From positions 62,001 through 126,000 of the forward strand of contig MLDA01000007.1 in the NCBI GenBank assembly GCA_023896275.1: 64,000 bases of DNA, read 5' to 3'. The notes beneath the pieces were generated by a model that worked only from the letters and a program-made list of their open reading frames with translations, was not told the DNA's origin and ran no database searches. Source of the DNA: Kocuria rosea subsp. polaris (GTDB lineage Bacteria; Actinomycetota; Actinomycetes; Actinomycetales; Micrococcaceae). Positions 25,955 to 35,583 of the stretch are shown here, piece after piece; the first letter of the stretch is position 1; every line of letters starts with the position of its first letter. The translations under genes and the position numbers were made by a program.

Positions 25955-27307
25955 GTGAAGAGCGCCGTCGAAAATCTCAACCCGACTCGGGTCAAGCTCA
26001 ATGTCGAGGTTCCGCTTGCCGAACTCAAGCCGGGCATCGACGCCGCTTACAAGTCGATCTCCGAGCAGATTCAGGTGCCGGGCTTCCGCAAGGGCAAGGT
26101 CCCGAACGCACTGATCGACCAGCGCGTGGGCCGCGGCTACGTCATCGAGACGGCCGTCAACGAGTCCCTGAACGGCTTCTACCAGCAGGCGATGACTGAG
26201 AACGAGCTCATCCCGCTGTCCCGCCCCGAGGTCGAGATCAACGAGCTCCCGGGCCTGGAGAAGGACGCCGAGGGCGAACTGAAGTTCACGCTCGAGGTCG
26301 ATGTCCGCCCGACCGTCGAGCTGCCGGACTACGCCGGCATCGAGGTCCAGGTCGACGCCGTCGAGGCCGACGAAGAGGACGTGACCAAGGCGCTCGACGA
26401 GCTGCGCGGCCGCTTCGGCACGCTCAAGTCCGCTGACCGCCCGGCGGCCAACGACGACTTCCTGACGATCGACATGTCCGCCTCCGTGGACGGCGAAGAA
26501 GTCGACTCCGCTTCGGACCTCTCCTACCAGGTCGGCTCCGGCACGATGCTCGAGGGCCTCGACGAGGCCGTGACCGGCCTGTCGGCTGACGAGGACGCCA
26601 TCTTCGAGACCACGCTGGCCGGCGGCGAGCACTCGGGTGCGACCGCTCAGGTCAAGGTCGTCGTCAAGGCCGTCAAGGAGCGCGAGCTCCCGGTGGCGGA
26701 CGACGAGTTCGCCCAGCTGGCTTCCGAGTTCGACACCATCGACGAGCTGAAGGCCGACCTCGCCGAGCAGGCCGCCGAGGCCAAGATTACCGAGCAGGGT
26801 GTGCAGGCCCGTGACCTGGTCCTCGACAAGCTGATCGAGATGATCGAGGTTCCGGTTCCCGAGTCGATCGTCGAAGAGCAGCTCGAGCAGCACTTCAACC
26901 AGGGCGAGAAGAGCGCCGGCGACGATCACGACACCGACGAGCACCGTGCCGAGGTTCGCAAGAACGCTGGCCGCGCCTTCCAGAACGAGATCATCCTCGA
27001 CGCCATCGCCGAGAAGGAAGAGGTTGGCGTCGAGCAGTCGGAGCTGATCGACTACATCGTCCAGACCGCCTCGCAGTACGGCATGGACCCCAACCAGTTC
27101 GCGCAGATGCTCGACGGTGCAGGCCAGGTCCCGATGATTGTGGGCGAGGTTCGCCGTCGCAAGGCGCTGGCCAAGGTCCTCGAGGTCGCCAAGGTGACCG
27201 ACTCGGAGGGCAACGTCGTCGACCTGTCCTCGTTCGTCACCCCGCAGGGTGCCGAGGAGACCGAAGAGGCTGCTGAGCCGGAGGCCGCTGAGGAAGCAGC
27301 CAAGTAG
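25955..27307 (+). CDS. tig: Trigger factor
   Basis: A ribosome-bound chaperone and peptidyl-prolyl isomerase that meets new chains at the exit tunnel. In 450 residues: N-terminal ribosome-binding domain with the GFRKGKVP signature (ribosome docking loop), central FKBP-like domain (about 155-240, with [16 protein letters not shown]) and a helical C-terminal substrate domain, ending in an acidic Glu/Ala tail. GTG 25955 lies nine bases after AGGAG; the frame is open to 25907 but the earlier residues are not family-like. It lies upstream of the clpP-clpX genes, a conserved order, with hairpins between. Confidence 0.96.
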   Translation: MKSAVENLNPTRVKLNVEVPLAELKPGIDAAYKSISEQIQVPGFRKGKVPNALIDQRVGRGYVIETAVNESLNGFYQQAMTENELIPLSRPEVEINELPGLEKDAEGELKFTLEVDVRPTVELPDYAGIEVQVDAVEADEEDVTKALDELRGRFGTLKSADRPAANDDFLTIDMSASVDGEEVDSASDLSYQVGSGTMLEGLDEAVTGLSADEDAIFETTLAGGEHSGATAQVKVVVKAVKERELPVADDEFAQLASEFDTIDELKADLAEQAAEAKITEQGVQARDLVLDKLIEMIEVPVPESIVEEQLEQHFNQGEKSAGDDHDTDEHRAEVRKNAGRAFQNEIILDAIAEKEEVGVEQSELIDYIVQTASQYGMDPNQFAQMLDGAGQVPMIVGEVRRRKALAKVLEVAKVTDSEGNVVDLSSFVTPQGAEETEEAAEPEAAEEAAK

Positions 27308-27331
27308 GCACTGCCGACGCAACGCTCAGGA

Positions 27332-27382
27332 GGGGCCATCCGCGAATTCGCGGGTGGCCCCGCCGTCGTTTAACCGACGGCG
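27332..27382 (+). terminator. Tandem hairpins after tig
   Basis: A 13-base stem (27332-27344 with 27349-27361, AATT loop, one G-T pair) is followed at once by an 8-base stem (27361-27368 with 27375-27382). Together they probably end the tig transcript. Confidence 0.7.
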
Positions 27383-27388
27383 GGAGCC

Positions 27389-27406
27389 TATGCGCCCACA
27401 GCGAAC
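27389..27406. promoter_or_regulatory. Candidate ClgR box before clpP1
   Basis: CGCCCACAGCG (27393-27403) followed by AAC fits the CGCYNANRGCG core I recall for the corynebacterial ClgR activator site; one flanking base differs. It is centred about 59 bases before the predicted start of transcription, a normal activator place. Confidence 0.5.
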
Positions 27407-27444
27407 TAGCGTGGTCGCAGCTCTCGAACCCGGGCGGCAGGCAG

Positions 27445-27450
27445 TAATCT
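27445..27450 (+). promoter_or_regulatory. -10 box of the clpP1P2 promoter
   Basis: TAATCT stands 40 bases before clpP1. The matching -35 position (TCTCGA) is poor, which agrees with dependence on an activator such as ClgR. Confidence 0.45.
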
Positions 27451-27490
27451 CGGAGACAAGTTCACCAACCGTACGGAGAGGTATTCGAGC

Positions 27491-28111
27491 ATGACTGAGG
27501 AATCCCAGACCCCCGCGATGTCATCGGTCGACCCGGCCAACCGCGATGACTACATCTACAACCGGCTGTTGAAAGAACGGATCATCTGGCTCGGTTCCGA
27601 GGTCCGGGACGAGAACGCGAATGCCATCTGCTCGCAGCTCCTGCTCCTCTCGGCTGAGAACCCGGAGAAGGACATCTACCTGTACATCAACTCGCCCGGT
27701 GGTTCCATCACCGCGGGCATGGCCATCTACGACACGATGCAGTTCATCCCGAACGACGTCGTCACCGTGGCCACGGGCCTTGCCGCCTCGATGGGGCAGT
27801 TCCTGCTCTCCTCGGGCACCAAGGGCAAGCGGTACGCGACGCCGAACGCCCGCATCCTGATGCACCAGCCGTCCGGCGGCATCGGGGGCACGGCCTCCGA
27901 CATCCGCATCCAGGCCGAACTCATCCTGCACATGAAGAAGATCATGAGCGAGCTGACGGCTGCCCAGACCGGCCAGAGCGTCGACACGATCCTCAAGGAC
28001 AACGAGCGCGACAAGTGGTTCACCGCCTCCGAGGGCCTCGAGTACGGATTCTTCGACCACATCGCAGAGCATTCCGCAGCCGTCTCCGGCGGCGGCGGAA
28101 TGAACCCGTAG
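27491..28111 (+). CDS. clpP1: ATP-dependent Clp protease proteolytic subunit, first copy
   Basis: One of two ClpP rings that form the mixed ClpP1P2 serine protease of actinobacteria. The 206-residue protein has the triad Ser100 (GLAASMGQF), His125 (LMHQPSGG) and Asp174 (NERDKWF). The tail [10 protein letters not shown] is short and flexible. ATG 27491 follows GGAGAGG. It is 48 bases before clpP2 and the two are surely one transcription unit under the candidate ClgR box. Confidence 0.96.
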   Translation: MTEESQTPAMSSVDPANRDDYIYNRLLKERIIWLGSEVRDENANAICSQLLLLSAENPEKDIYLYINSPGGSITAGMAIYDTMQFIPNDVVTVATGLAASMGQFLLSSGTKGKRYATPNARILMHQPSGGIGGTASDIRIQAELILHMKKIMSELTAAQTGQSVDTILKDNERDKWFTASEGLEYGFFDHIAEHSAAVSGGGGMNP

Positions 28112-28159
28112 CGCGGCCCGCGCCCAGCCACACATCGACACTTATTTTCAGGAGTATCA

Positions 28160-28819
28160 ATGAACTTCAACGGTTACGGTGCCGCCGGTGACATGCCGTC
28201 CGCTCGGTACATCCTCCCGCAGTTCGAGGAGCGCACGCCTTACGGTTTCAAGCGTCAGGACCCTTACGCCAAGCTGTTCGAGGACCGCATTGTGTTCCTC
28301 GGTGCGCAGGTGGACGACGCCTCGGCGGACGACATCATGGCGCAGCTGCTGGTGCTCGAGTCCATGGACTCCGAGCGCGACATCACCCTCTACATCAACT
28401 CGCCCGGCGGGTCGTTCACGGCGATGACCGCCATCTACGACACGATGCAGTTCATCCGCCCCGAAGTGCAGACGGTCTGCCTGGGGCAGGCGGCCAGCGC
28501 GGCCGCTGTCCTCCTGGCCGCCGGTGCGCCGGGCAAGCGCCTGGCCCTGCCGAACGCCCGCGCGCTCATCCACCAGCCGGCCATGGGTGGCGGCGAGCGG
28601 GGCACGGCCTCGGACCTGCAGATCCAGGCCGAAGAGGTCATGCGGATGCGTTCGTGGATGGAGGAGACTCTCGCCTCGCACACGAAGAAGACCCCGGAAG
28701 AGGTCAGCAACGACATCGAACGTGACCTCTTCATGACGGCCGCCGGCGCCAAGGACTACGGTCTCGTCGACGAGGTGCTCGCCTCGCGCAAGATCAAGCC
28801 GCAGAAGGCCATCGACTAG
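28160..28819 (+). CDS. clpP2: ATP-dependent Clp protease proteolytic subunit, second copy
   Basis: Partner ring of ClpP1. The 219-residue protein has Ser113 ([12 protein letters not shown]), His138 (LIHQPAMGG) and Asp189 (IERDLFM). The N-terminal 40 residues, with [18 protein letters not shown], match the ClpP2 type, which docks the ClpX ATPase in mycobacteria. ATG 28160 lies six bases after AGGAG. A hairpin terminator follows. Confidence 0.96.
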   Translation: MNFNGYGAAGDMPSARYILPQFEERTPYGFKRQDPYAKLFEDRIVFLGAQVDDASADDIMAQLLVLESMDSERDITLYINSPGGSFTAMTAIYDTMQFIRPEVQTVCLGQAASAAAVLLAAGAPGKRLALPNARALIHQPAMGGGERGTASDLQIQAEEVMRMRSWMEETLASHTKKTPEEVSNDIERDLFMTAAGAKDYGLVDEVLASRKIKPQKAID

Positions 28820-28835
28820 AGAGCTGAGCAGCCGA

Positions 28836-28870
28836 GGGGCGGACCGTAGATTTTCACCACGGTCCGCCCC
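28836..28870 (+). terminator. Terminator after clpP2
   Basis: A perfect 12-base stem (28836-28847 with 28859-28870) with an 11-base loop follows the clpP2 stop by 16 bases. It separates clpP1P2 from clpX transcription. Confidence 0.65.
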
Positions 28871-28916
28871 TTCGACCATTCTGCGGGTCGCCTGACCTAG
28901 AGTGGGATGAGTCGAT

Positions 28917-28933
28917 CTTGCAGCGGATGCAAG
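28917..28933. promoter_or_regulatory. Palindrome before clpX
   Basis: CTTGCA-GCGGA-TGCAAG, a perfect 6-base inverted repeat, lies 34 bases before the clpX start and just downstream of a TAGAGT -10 candidate (28898-28903). It could be an operator or a leader hairpin. Confidence 0.35.
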
Positions 28934-28967
28934 CGAAAAGAGACAAGTACTAGGGGAGTAGGACTCG

Positions 28968-30263
28968 ATGGCACGAATGGGCGAGAGTTCCGAGCTGCTT
29001 AAATGCAACTTCTGCGGCAAGAGCCAGAAGCAAGTACGCAAGCTCATCGCCGGGCCCGGTGTCTACATCTGCACCGAGTGCATCGAACTGTGCAACGAGA
29101 TCATCGAAGAAGAACTCGTCGAGGTCGATGAGACCGAGGAGTTCGACCTGCCGCGTCCGCGGGAGATCTTCGAGCACCTCAACGAGTACGTGATCGGCCA
29201 GGAAGCTGCGAAGCGCTCACTGTCGGTTGCCGTCTACAACCACTACAAGCGCATCCGCGACGGCAAGACGCACCGGCCGGCCGCGACGCTCAACGAAGCC
29301 GGGACACCGTTCGACGACGTCGAGGTCTCGAAGTCGAACATCCTGCTGGTCGGTCCGACCGGCTGTGGCAAGACCTACCTCGCGCAGACCCTCGCTCGTC
29401 GGCTCAACGTCCCTTTCGCGGTCGCGGACGCCACCGCGCTGACCGAGGCCGGCTACGTTGGTGAGGATGTCGAGAACATCCTGCTCAAGCTCATCCAGGC
29501 CGCCGACTTCGACGTGAAGAAGGCGGAGCAGGGCATCATCTACATCGACGAGATCGACAAGATCTCGCGCAAGAGCGAGAACCCGTCGATCACCCGCGAC
29601 GTTTCCGGCGAAGGTGTGCAGCAGGCGCTGCTGAAGATCCTCGAGGGCACGGTCGCGCAGGTTCCTCCGCAGGGTGGCCGCAAGCACCCGCACCAGGAGT
29701 TCCTGCAGATCGACACCACGAACGTCCTCTTCATCGTGGCCGGTGCCTTCGCTGGCCTCGAGGAGATCATCGAATCCCGCGCCGGTCGCAAGGGCATCGG
29801 CTTCGGCGCACCGCTGACGACCCTCAAAAGCGAGGCGGTTTCCTACGCCGACGTCCGCCCTGAGGATCTGCTCAAGTTCGGCCTCATTCCGGAGTTCATC
29901 GGACGCCTGCCGGTCACGGCGACGGTCGAGGAACTCGATCGCGAGGCCCTCGTGAAGATCCTGACCGAGCCGAAGAACGCGCTGCTGAAGCAGTACCAGA
30001 AGATGTTCCAGCTCGATGGGGTCGAGCTCCAGTTCGAGCCGGAAGCGCTCGACACCATCGCGCAGATGGCGATCGAACGCGAGACCGGCGCACGCGGGCT
30101 GCGGGCGATCCTCGAATCCGTGCTCGGCGGGGTCATGTTCGAGCTGCCGGGCCGCGACGACATCGCGGAGTGCGTCATCACCGCCGCCGTGGTCGAGGGG
30201 ACCGCAGAGCCGACGCTGATCTCCCACCAGGTGGCGCAGAAGCGCCGGACCAAGTCCGCCTGA
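28968..30263 (+). CDS. clpX: ATP-dependent unfoldase ClpX
   Basis: A hexameric AAA+ unfoldase that feeds proteins to ClpP1P2. In 431 residues: N-terminal zinc-binding domain with Cys13, Cys16, Cys35 and Cys38; Walker A GPTGCGKT (129-136); pore loop GYVGED (162-167); Walker [11 protein letters not shown] (190-199); the ClpP-docking loop GIGFGAP; and a C-terminal small domain. ATG 28968 is preceded by GGGGAG. It lies 148 bases after clpP2 with a terminator and a palindrome between, so it is likely to have its own promoter. Confidence 0.97.
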   Translation: MARMGESSELLKCNFCGKSQKQVRKLIAGPGVYICTECIELCNEIIEEELVEVDETEEFDLPRPREIFEHLNEYVIGQEAAKRSLSVAVYNHYKRIRDGKTHRPAATLNEAGTPFDDVEVSKSNILLVGPTGCGKTYLAQTLARRLNVPFAVADATALTEAGYVGEDVENILLKLIQAADFDVKKAEQGIIYIDEIDKISRKSENPSITRDVSGEGVQQALLKILEGTVAQVPPQGGRKHPHQEFLQIDTTNVLFIVAGAFAGLEEIIESRAGRKGIGFGAPLTTLKSEAVSYADVRPEDLLKFGLIPEFIGRLPVTATVEELDREALVKILTEPKNALLKQYQKMFQLDGVELQFEPEALDTIAQMAIERETGARGLRAILESVLGGVMFELPGRDDIAECVITAAVVEGTAEPTLISHQVAQKRRTKSA

Positions 30264-30328
30264 GAGGCGGCATGAAGTGAGGCTCCGGAAACGCCGCTCC
30301 GGAGCATTCCAACGTGCAAGGAGTCAAC

Positions 30329-30940
30329 ATGAGCGAAACCACGACCGTCGATTTCTGGTTCGATCCCATCTGCCCTTTCGCCTGGGCGACGAGCCGTTGG
30401 ATCCTCGAGGTGGAGAAGGTCCGTCCCGTGCAGGTGCAGTGGAACGTGATGAGCCTGTCGGTCCTCAATGAAGGTCGTGACCTTCCCGAGGACTACAGGA
30501 AGTCGATGGACACGGGGTGGGGACCGGTACGCGTGATCGTCGCCGCGGCGCAGCAGCATGGCAGCGACGTCGTCGCCGGCCTCTACACGGCGATGGGCGA
30601 GTTGTTCCACTACGAGAAGGTCACCGACCGCCCGGAGGTCATCCGTCGGGCGCTGGAGACTGTCGGCCTGCCGGCCGAGCTGGCAGCTGCGGCTGATTCG
30701 GACGAATTCGACGAGGTCCTGCGTGCGAGCCACGCGGCCGGCATCGAGCAGGTTGGCCAGGACGTCGGGACCCCTATCCTGTCGCTGAACGGCACGGCCT
30801 TTTTTGGGCCGGTCATCACCCGGGTACCGAGCGGCGAGGAAGCCGGAAAGCTCTTCGACGCCGCCGTGACGCTGGCCGGTTTCCCCTACTTCTTCGAGAT
30901 CAAGCGCAGCCGGACGGAGAGCCCGACTTTCGACGTCTAG
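30329..30940 (+). CDS. DsbA-family protein, Rv2466c-like, with a single active-site cysteine
   Basis: A 203-residue thioredoxin-fold protein of the DsbA/mycothiol-dependent nitroreductase (Rv2466c) group, which in mycobacteria lies in the same tig-clpP-clpX-valS neighbourhood. The active site reads DPICPFAW (Cys15, Pro16, Phe17, Ala18), so the second cysteine of CXXC is alanine; the cis-proline loop is GTPILS. A one-cysteine site fits a monothiol mechanism with mycothiol rather than classic disulfide exchange. There is no signal peptide, so it is cytoplasmic. ATG 30329 follows AAGGAG; its stop overlaps the valS stop at CTAG. Confidence 0.85.
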   Translation: MSETTTVDFWFDPICPFAWATSRWILEVEKVRPVQVQWNVMSLSVLNEGRDLPEDYRKSMDTGWGPVRVIVAAAQQHGSDVVAGLYTAMGELFHYEKVTDRPEVIRRALETVGLPAELAAAADSDEFDEVLRASHAAGIEQVGQDVGTPILSLNGTAFFGPVITRVPSGEEAGKLFDAAVTLAGFPYFFEIKRSRTESPTFDV

Positions 30941-33618
30941 GAACGCGCGGCGCTACAGACGCCAATGGGCGGCAACCCCTCGCCGGGGGTTGCCGCCCAT
31001 TCGCATGTCGCGGGCGCCGCCAGCTCGACGTCGTGCACAGTGAGCTCGCCGCCGTGCTCCGAGAGCTGCAGGTCCCGCGCGTTCGAGGCCGCCAGCAGGT
31101 CGCCGAGACCCTGACGCAGCTGCTCGAGCTGTGCCGCGGGTGCTGAGATGGTCCCGGAGAGCACCTCGGTGCGCTGCTTGACCTTGGCCTCGGACTTGGC
31201 CTTGCGGATACCGCCCAGGGCAACGCCGACGGTCGGCAGCACACCCGCGTCCGCGCCCGCCGCGGCTGCAGAGAGATGCCCGGAAGTCGGCCACGCCGAC
31301 TGGTGCACCGAACCGGAACGCCACCAGCTCCAGACCTCTTCGGTGGCGAAAGGCAGGAACGGGGCGAAGAGGCGCAGGACCGAGTCGAGCGTGGTCGCCA
31401 GCGCGGCGAGCACCGATTTCTGTTCTGCGTCGCCGCGCCCGCCGTACGCGCGGTCCTTGACCAGCTCCACGAAGTCGTCGGTGAAGGACCAGAAGAACGA
31501 CTCTGTGATGCTCAGCGCGCGCGCGTAGTCATACGCCTCGAAGGCGCGATTGGCGTCGTCGAGCACGGTCGCGAGCCGCGCGAGCAGCGACTTGTCGAGA
31601 CCGTTGGTGACCACAGAGGCGTCGCCGGAGATGACGTCTGCCTCGGTTGCGCCCAGGTTGAGGACGAACTTGGACGCGTTGAGGATCTTGATGGCCAGTC
31701 GGCGGCCGATCTTCATCTGCGCGATCTCGTAGGCGGTGTCGGCGCCGAGCTTGGCCGAGGCGGCCCAGTAGCGCACGGCGTCGGCACCGAACGAGTCCAG
31801 GACCTCAGTCGGAACGACCACGTTGCCCTTGGACTTCGACATCTTCTTGCGGTCAGGATCCAGGATCCAGCCGGAGATCGCCGCGTTCTTCCACGGGGCG
31901 CTGCCGTGCAGCGCGTCGCCGCGGACAGCCGTCGAGAACAGCCAGGTGCGGATGATGTCGTGGCCCTGCGGGCGCAGATCGAACGGGTAGACCTTCTCGA
32001 AGAAGGAGTCGTCGCGGCTCCAGCGGCCGATGATCTGGGGCGTCAGCGAGCTCGTCGCCCAGGTGTCAAGGACGTCGGCGTCGCCGATGAATCCGCCCGG
32101 CTGATTGCGCTGCGACTCGTCGAAGCCCGGTGCGGCCTCGGCTGCCGGGTCCACGGGCAGGGCGTCATCGGCGGGCAGGATCGGGTTCTCGTAATCCGGC
32201 TCTCCCGCCTCGTCCAGGCCGTACCAGACCGGGATCGGCACACCGAAGAAGCGCTGACGCGAGACGAGCCAGTCGCCGTTGAGTCCGGAGATCCAGTTCT
32301 CGTAACGAGAACGCATGAAGTCCGGGTGGAAGTTGATCTCCTTGCCACGGGCGATGAGGCGCTCGCGGCGCTCCTCGTCGCGGCCGCCGTTGCGGATGTA
32401 CCACTGGCGGGAGGAGACGATCTCGAGCGGCTTGTCGCCCTTCTCGTAGAAGTTCACCGGGTGCTGGATCTTCTTCGGTTCGCCGTCCAGGAGCTCGGCT
32501 TCCGCGAGCATCTTGACGACGGACTCCTTGGTGGAGAAGACAGTCTTGCCGGCGATCGCCGCGTAGGCTTCGCGGCCGGCGTCGGTGGTGATCCAGTCCG
32601 GGGTGTCGCTGAGTACGCGGCCGTCGCGGCCGATGACGGCGCGCGTGGGCAGCTGCAGTTCGCGCCACCACGTGACGTCGGTCAGGTCGCCGAAGGTGCA
32701 GACCATCGCGATGCCGGCTCCCTTGTCGGGCTTGGCCAGCTCGTGCGCCTTGACCTCGATCTCGACGCCGAAGATCGGGGACGTGACCTTCTGCCCGAAG
32801 AGTTGCTGGTAGCGCTCGTCGTCCGGGTGGGCGACGAGGGCCGCGCACGCGGGCAGGAGTTCGGGGCGCGTCGTCTCGATGAAGATCTTCGTGCCGTCCG
32901 CGGCGAAGAACGGAAGCCGGTAGTACGCCCCGGGCATCTCGCGGTCCTCAAGCTCGGCCTGCGCGACGGCGGTGCGGAACGTCACGTCCCACAGCGTCGG
33001 CGCCTCGGAGAGGTACGCGTCGCCTGCGGTCAGGTTCTTCAGGAAGGCGCGCTGGGAGACCGACCGCGAGACGTCGTCGATCGTGCGGTAGGTCAGGTTC
33101 CAGTCGACGGAGAGGCCGAGCGTGGTGAAGAGGTGCTCGAAGACCTTCTCGTCCTCGACCGCGAGCTGCTCGCACAGCTCGATGAAGTTGCGCCGGCTCA
33201 CGGCGTCCCAGTCACGCTGGTTCTTCGCGGGCTGCGCGGGCGGCTGGTACGTGGGGTCGTAGGCGACCTTGGGATCGCAGCGCACGCCGTAGTAGTTCTG
33301 CACGCGGCGCTCGGTGGGAAGCCCGTTGTCGTCCCAACCCATCGGGTAGAAGACGTTCTTGCCCTTCATCCGCTGGTAGCGGGCCAGAACGTCCGTCTGC
33401 GTGTAGGAGAACATGTGTCCCACGTGTAGCGACCCGGACGCCGTCGGCGGGGGAGTGTCGATCGAGTAGACGGAGGCCCGGGTCGTGTCCGGGTCGAAAG
33501 TGTAGGTTCCCTCGCCGCGCCAGCGCTCGCTGAGCTTGGCTTCAAGCCCTTCGAGTCCGGGCTTGTCGGGGACGGAAACGGTGGGGGGCGTGTCTGTGCC
33601 CAAGTTGTCATCAGCCAT
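30937..33618 (-). CDS. valS: Valyl-tRNA synthetase
   Basis: Charges tRNA-Val. The 893-residue class I synthetase has the HVGH form of HIGH (65-68) and KKMSKS near residue 591, a large editing domain between them (about 200-380) and the anticodon-binding domain after. The C-terminal coiled-coil arm is short but present ([18 protein letters not shown]). After [10 protein letters not shown], the usual end of relatives as I recall them, there are about 25 further residues whose codons are a perfect 16-base-pair hairpin, ending at a TAG shared with the opposite gene. I chose ATG 33618 (MADDN); the frame is open to 33648. Confidence 0.95.
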   Translation of the reverse strand: MADDNLGTDTPPTVSVPDKPGLEGLEAKLSERWRGEGTYTFDPDTTRASVYSIDTPPPTASGSLHVGHMFSYTQTDVLARYQRMKGKNVFYPMGWDDNGLPTERRVQNYYGVRCDPKVAYDPTYQPPAQPAKNQRDWDAVSRRNFIELCEQLAVEDEKVFEHLFTTLGLSVDWNLTYRTIDDVSRSVSQRAFLKNLTAGDAYLSEAPTLWDVTFRTAVAQAELEDREMPGAYYRLPFFAADGTKIFIETTRPELLPACAALVAHPDDERYQQLFGQKVTSPIFGVEIEVKAHELAKPDKGAGIAMVCTFGDLTDVTWWRELQLPTRAVIGRDGRVLSDTPDWITTDAGREAYAAIAGKTVFSTKESVVKMLAEAELLDGEPKKIQHPVNFYEKGDKPLEIVSSRQWYIRNGGRDEERRERLIARGKEINFHPDFMRSRYENWISGLNGDWLVSRQRFFGVPIPVWYGLDEAGEPDYENPILPADDALPVDPAAEAAPGFDESQRNQPGGFIGDADVLDTWATSSLTPQIIGRWSRDDSFFEKVYPFDLRPQGHDIIRTWLFSTAVRGDALHGSAPWKNAAISGWILDPDRKKMSKSKGNVVVPTEVLDSFGADAVRYWAASAKLGADTAYEIAQMKIGRRLAIKILNASKFVLNLGATEADVISGDASVVTNGLDKSLLARLATVLDDANRAFEAYDYARALSITESFFWSFTDDFVELVKDRAYGGRGDAEQKSVLAALATTLDSVLRLFAPFLPFATEEVWSWWRSGSVHQSAWPTSGHLSAAAAGADAGVLPTVGVALGGIRKAKSEAKVKQRTEVLSGTISAPAAQLEQLRQGLGDLLAASNARDLQLSEHGGELTVHDVELAAPATCEWAATPGEGLPPIGVCSAARS
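30964..31001. terminator. Terminator hairpin inside the valS 3' end
   Basis: A perfect 16-base stem (30964-30979 with 30986-31001, six-base loop) starts 23 bases after the stop of the DsbA-like gene and lies inside the valS coding frame. Such a hairpin between convergent genes would normally be untranslated. Confidence 0.7.
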
Positions 33619-33779
33619 GCCCCTCATTCTTCCATGCCGGGGCGCCACCGACGGGCCATGCCGGGCGTTCCTAGCGCATACCCGGCCGAAACGCCAGAGT
33701 CGGTCGTTACACGGCGTCTTGATGAAGAAATGTCACGGAACCGGCTCCCGCGATCCTTGGAGCAGACGAGAAAAGTGAC

Positions 33780-33817
33780 GCCGGATGACTTCATTGCGGT
33801 GGCCCGGGTCATCCGGC
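33780..33817. promoter_or_regulatory. Inverted repeat before sir, candidate operator
   Basis: Perfect 10-base arms GCCGGATGAC (33780-33789) and GTCATCCGGC (33808-33817) are 18 bases apart, so arm centres are 28 bases apart, close to a whole number of helix turns. The site ends 57 bases before sir. It may bind the sulfur-responsive regulator of the cys operon. Confidence 0.45.
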
Positions 33818-33873
33818 TACATGTCCCGCAGTCTGGTTTAGCCCCGTGCCCCAACCGGGCCTAGCGTCGAAGC

Positions 33874-35583
33874 ATGACGCAAGTGACCGAACGAATTCCG
33901 AAGCGCCCAGCCCGGCGCTCCTCCAAGCCGAACGGGCAGTGGAAAGTCGACGGGACCGAGCCGCTGAACGCCAACGAGGAGATGAAGGCCAAGGACAACG
34001 GCCTGAACGTGCGCGAGCGGATCGAGACGATCTACGCCGAGGGCGGTTTCGAATCGATCGATCCCGAAGATCTGCACGGTCGCTTCCGTTGGTGGGGCCT
34101 GTATACCCAGCGCAAGCAGGGCATCCCCGGCGGCAAGACCGCGACCCTGGAGCCACACGAGCTCGAGGATGAATACTTCATGCTGCGCGTGCGCATCGAC
34201 GGCGGCGCCCTCACCTCCGAGCAGCTGCGCGTCATCGGCGGCATCTCAACGGAGTTCGCGCGCGATACGGCCGACATGACGGACCGCCAGAACGTCCAGC
34301 TGCACTGGATCGACGTGCGCGACATGCCGGAGATCTGGCGCCGGCTTGAGGCCGTCAACCTCAACACGACCGAGGCCTGCGGCGACGTGCCGCGCGTCAT
34401 CCTCGGTTCCCCCGTGGCCGGCATCGCTGCCGACGAATTGATCGACCCGACGCCGACGATCCACGAGATCGCACGCCGCTACGTCGGCAACCCGGAGTTC
34501 GCCAATCTCCCGCGCAAGTTCAAGTCCGCGATCACCGGCCACCCGAGCCAGGATGTCGTGCACGAGATCAACGACATCGCGCTCGTCGCCGTCGAGCACC
34601 CCGAGCTCGGCATCGGCTACGACCTGTGGGTCGGCGGCGGGCTGTCCGCGGCCCCGCGTCTCGGCGAGCGCCTCGGCGTCTTCGTGTCCGAGGAACAGGC
34701 ACCGGACGTGTGGGAGGGGGTTGTCTCGATCTTCCGCGACTACGGCTTCCGCCGCCTGCGCAACCGCGCGCGCCTGAAGTTCCTGCTCGCCGACTGGGGC
34801 GTGGAGAAGTTCCGCCAGGTCCTGCAGGACGAGTACTTGGGCTACGAACTGCCGGACGGCCCGGCGGCGCCCGTGCCGAGCGAGCCCGGGGACCACTCCG
34901 GCGTGCACGAGCAGAAGGACGGTCGGTTCTACGTGGGCCTCACTCCGCTCGTCGGTCGCGTGAGCGGCACGATCCTCACGTCCCTGGCAGACCTGCTCGA
35001 GAAGCACGGGTCCGAGCGCTTGCGCACGACCCCGCACCAGAAGATCGTCGCGCTCGACATCGCGGCCGAGAAGGTCGACTCCTTCGTTACCGGCGCCCGG
35101 GAGCTCGGGCTCGAGGCCGAACCCGGTCTGTTGGCCCGCTCCGCGATCGCCTGCACCGGTATCGAGTACTGCAAGCTCGCGATCGTCGACACCAAGGACA
35201 CCGCGGCGAGCGCCATCCGGGAGATCGAGTCGCGGCTTGAGGACCACACAGGCAAGCTGCCCAAGAAGCTCAGCCTGCACGTCAACGGCTGCCCGAACTC
35301 GTGCGCGCGCATCCAAACGGCCGACATCGGCCTGAAGGGACAGCTGATCACCAACGAGGCTGGCGAGCAGGTCTCCGGCTTCCAGGTGCACCTGGGCGGC
35401 ACGCTCGCCACGAGCGAGGACGGGCAGGCCGGGCTCGGCCGCACCGTGCGCGGGCTTAAGGTCGCCGCCGACGAGCTGCCCGGCTACGTCACCACCCTGC
35501 TGGACCGCTACTCCGAGGGCTCCACCGACGGCGAGTCGTTCGCCGCCTGGGCCAACCGAGTCGAGGATGAGGACCTCTCATGA
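33874..35583 (+). CDS. sir: Assimilatory sulfite reductase (nitrite/sulfite reductase, ferredoxin type)
   Basis: Reduces sulfite to sulfide by six electrons with a siroheme-[4Fe-4S] centre. The 569-residue protein has the four cluster cysteines: Cys427 and Cys433 in ACTGIEYCK and Cys473 and Cys477 in NGCPNSCAR, and the two ferredoxin-like half domains of the family. With cysH, cysD and cysN downstream it is a sulfite rather than a nitrite enzyme. The ATG at 33874 has no ribosome site and TAGCGT stands at 33862-33867, so the message may be leaderless. Its stop overlaps cysH as ATGA. Confidence 0.94.
   Translation: MTQVTERIPKRPARRSSKPNGQWKVDGTEPLNANEEMKAKDNGLNVRERIETIYAEGGFESIDPEDLHGRFRWWGLYTQRKQGIPGGKTATLEPHELEDEYFMLRVRIDGGALTSEQLRVIGGISTEFARDTADMTDRQNVQLHWIDVRDMPEIWRRLEAVNLNTTEACGDVPRVILGSPVAGIAADELIDPTPTIHEIARRYVGNPEFANLPRKFKSAITGHPSQDVVHEINDIALVAVEHPELGIGYDLWVGGGLSAAPRLGERLGVFVSEEQAPDVWEGVVSIFRDYGFRRLRNRARLKFLLADWGVEKFRQVLQDEYLGYELPDGPAAPVPSEPGDHSGVHEQKDGRFYVGLTPLVGRVSGTILTSLADLLEKHGSERLRTTPHQKIVALDIAAEKVDSFVTGARELGLEAEPGLLARSAIACTGIEYCKLAIVDTKDTAASAIREIESRLEDHTGKLPKKLSLHVNGCPNSCARIQTADIGLKGQLITNEAGEQVSGFQVHLGGTLATSEDGQAGLGRTVRGLKVAADELPGYVTTLLDRYSEGSTDGESFAAWANRVEDEDLS

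Noticed and set aside
31276-33429. 717-codon plus-strand open frame
   Set aside because: Antisense to valS; composition is typical of a shadow frame.
33619-33873. Riboswitch (SAM or cobalamin) before sir
   Set aside because: No conserved riboswitch core could be seen; only the spaced inverted repeat is clear.
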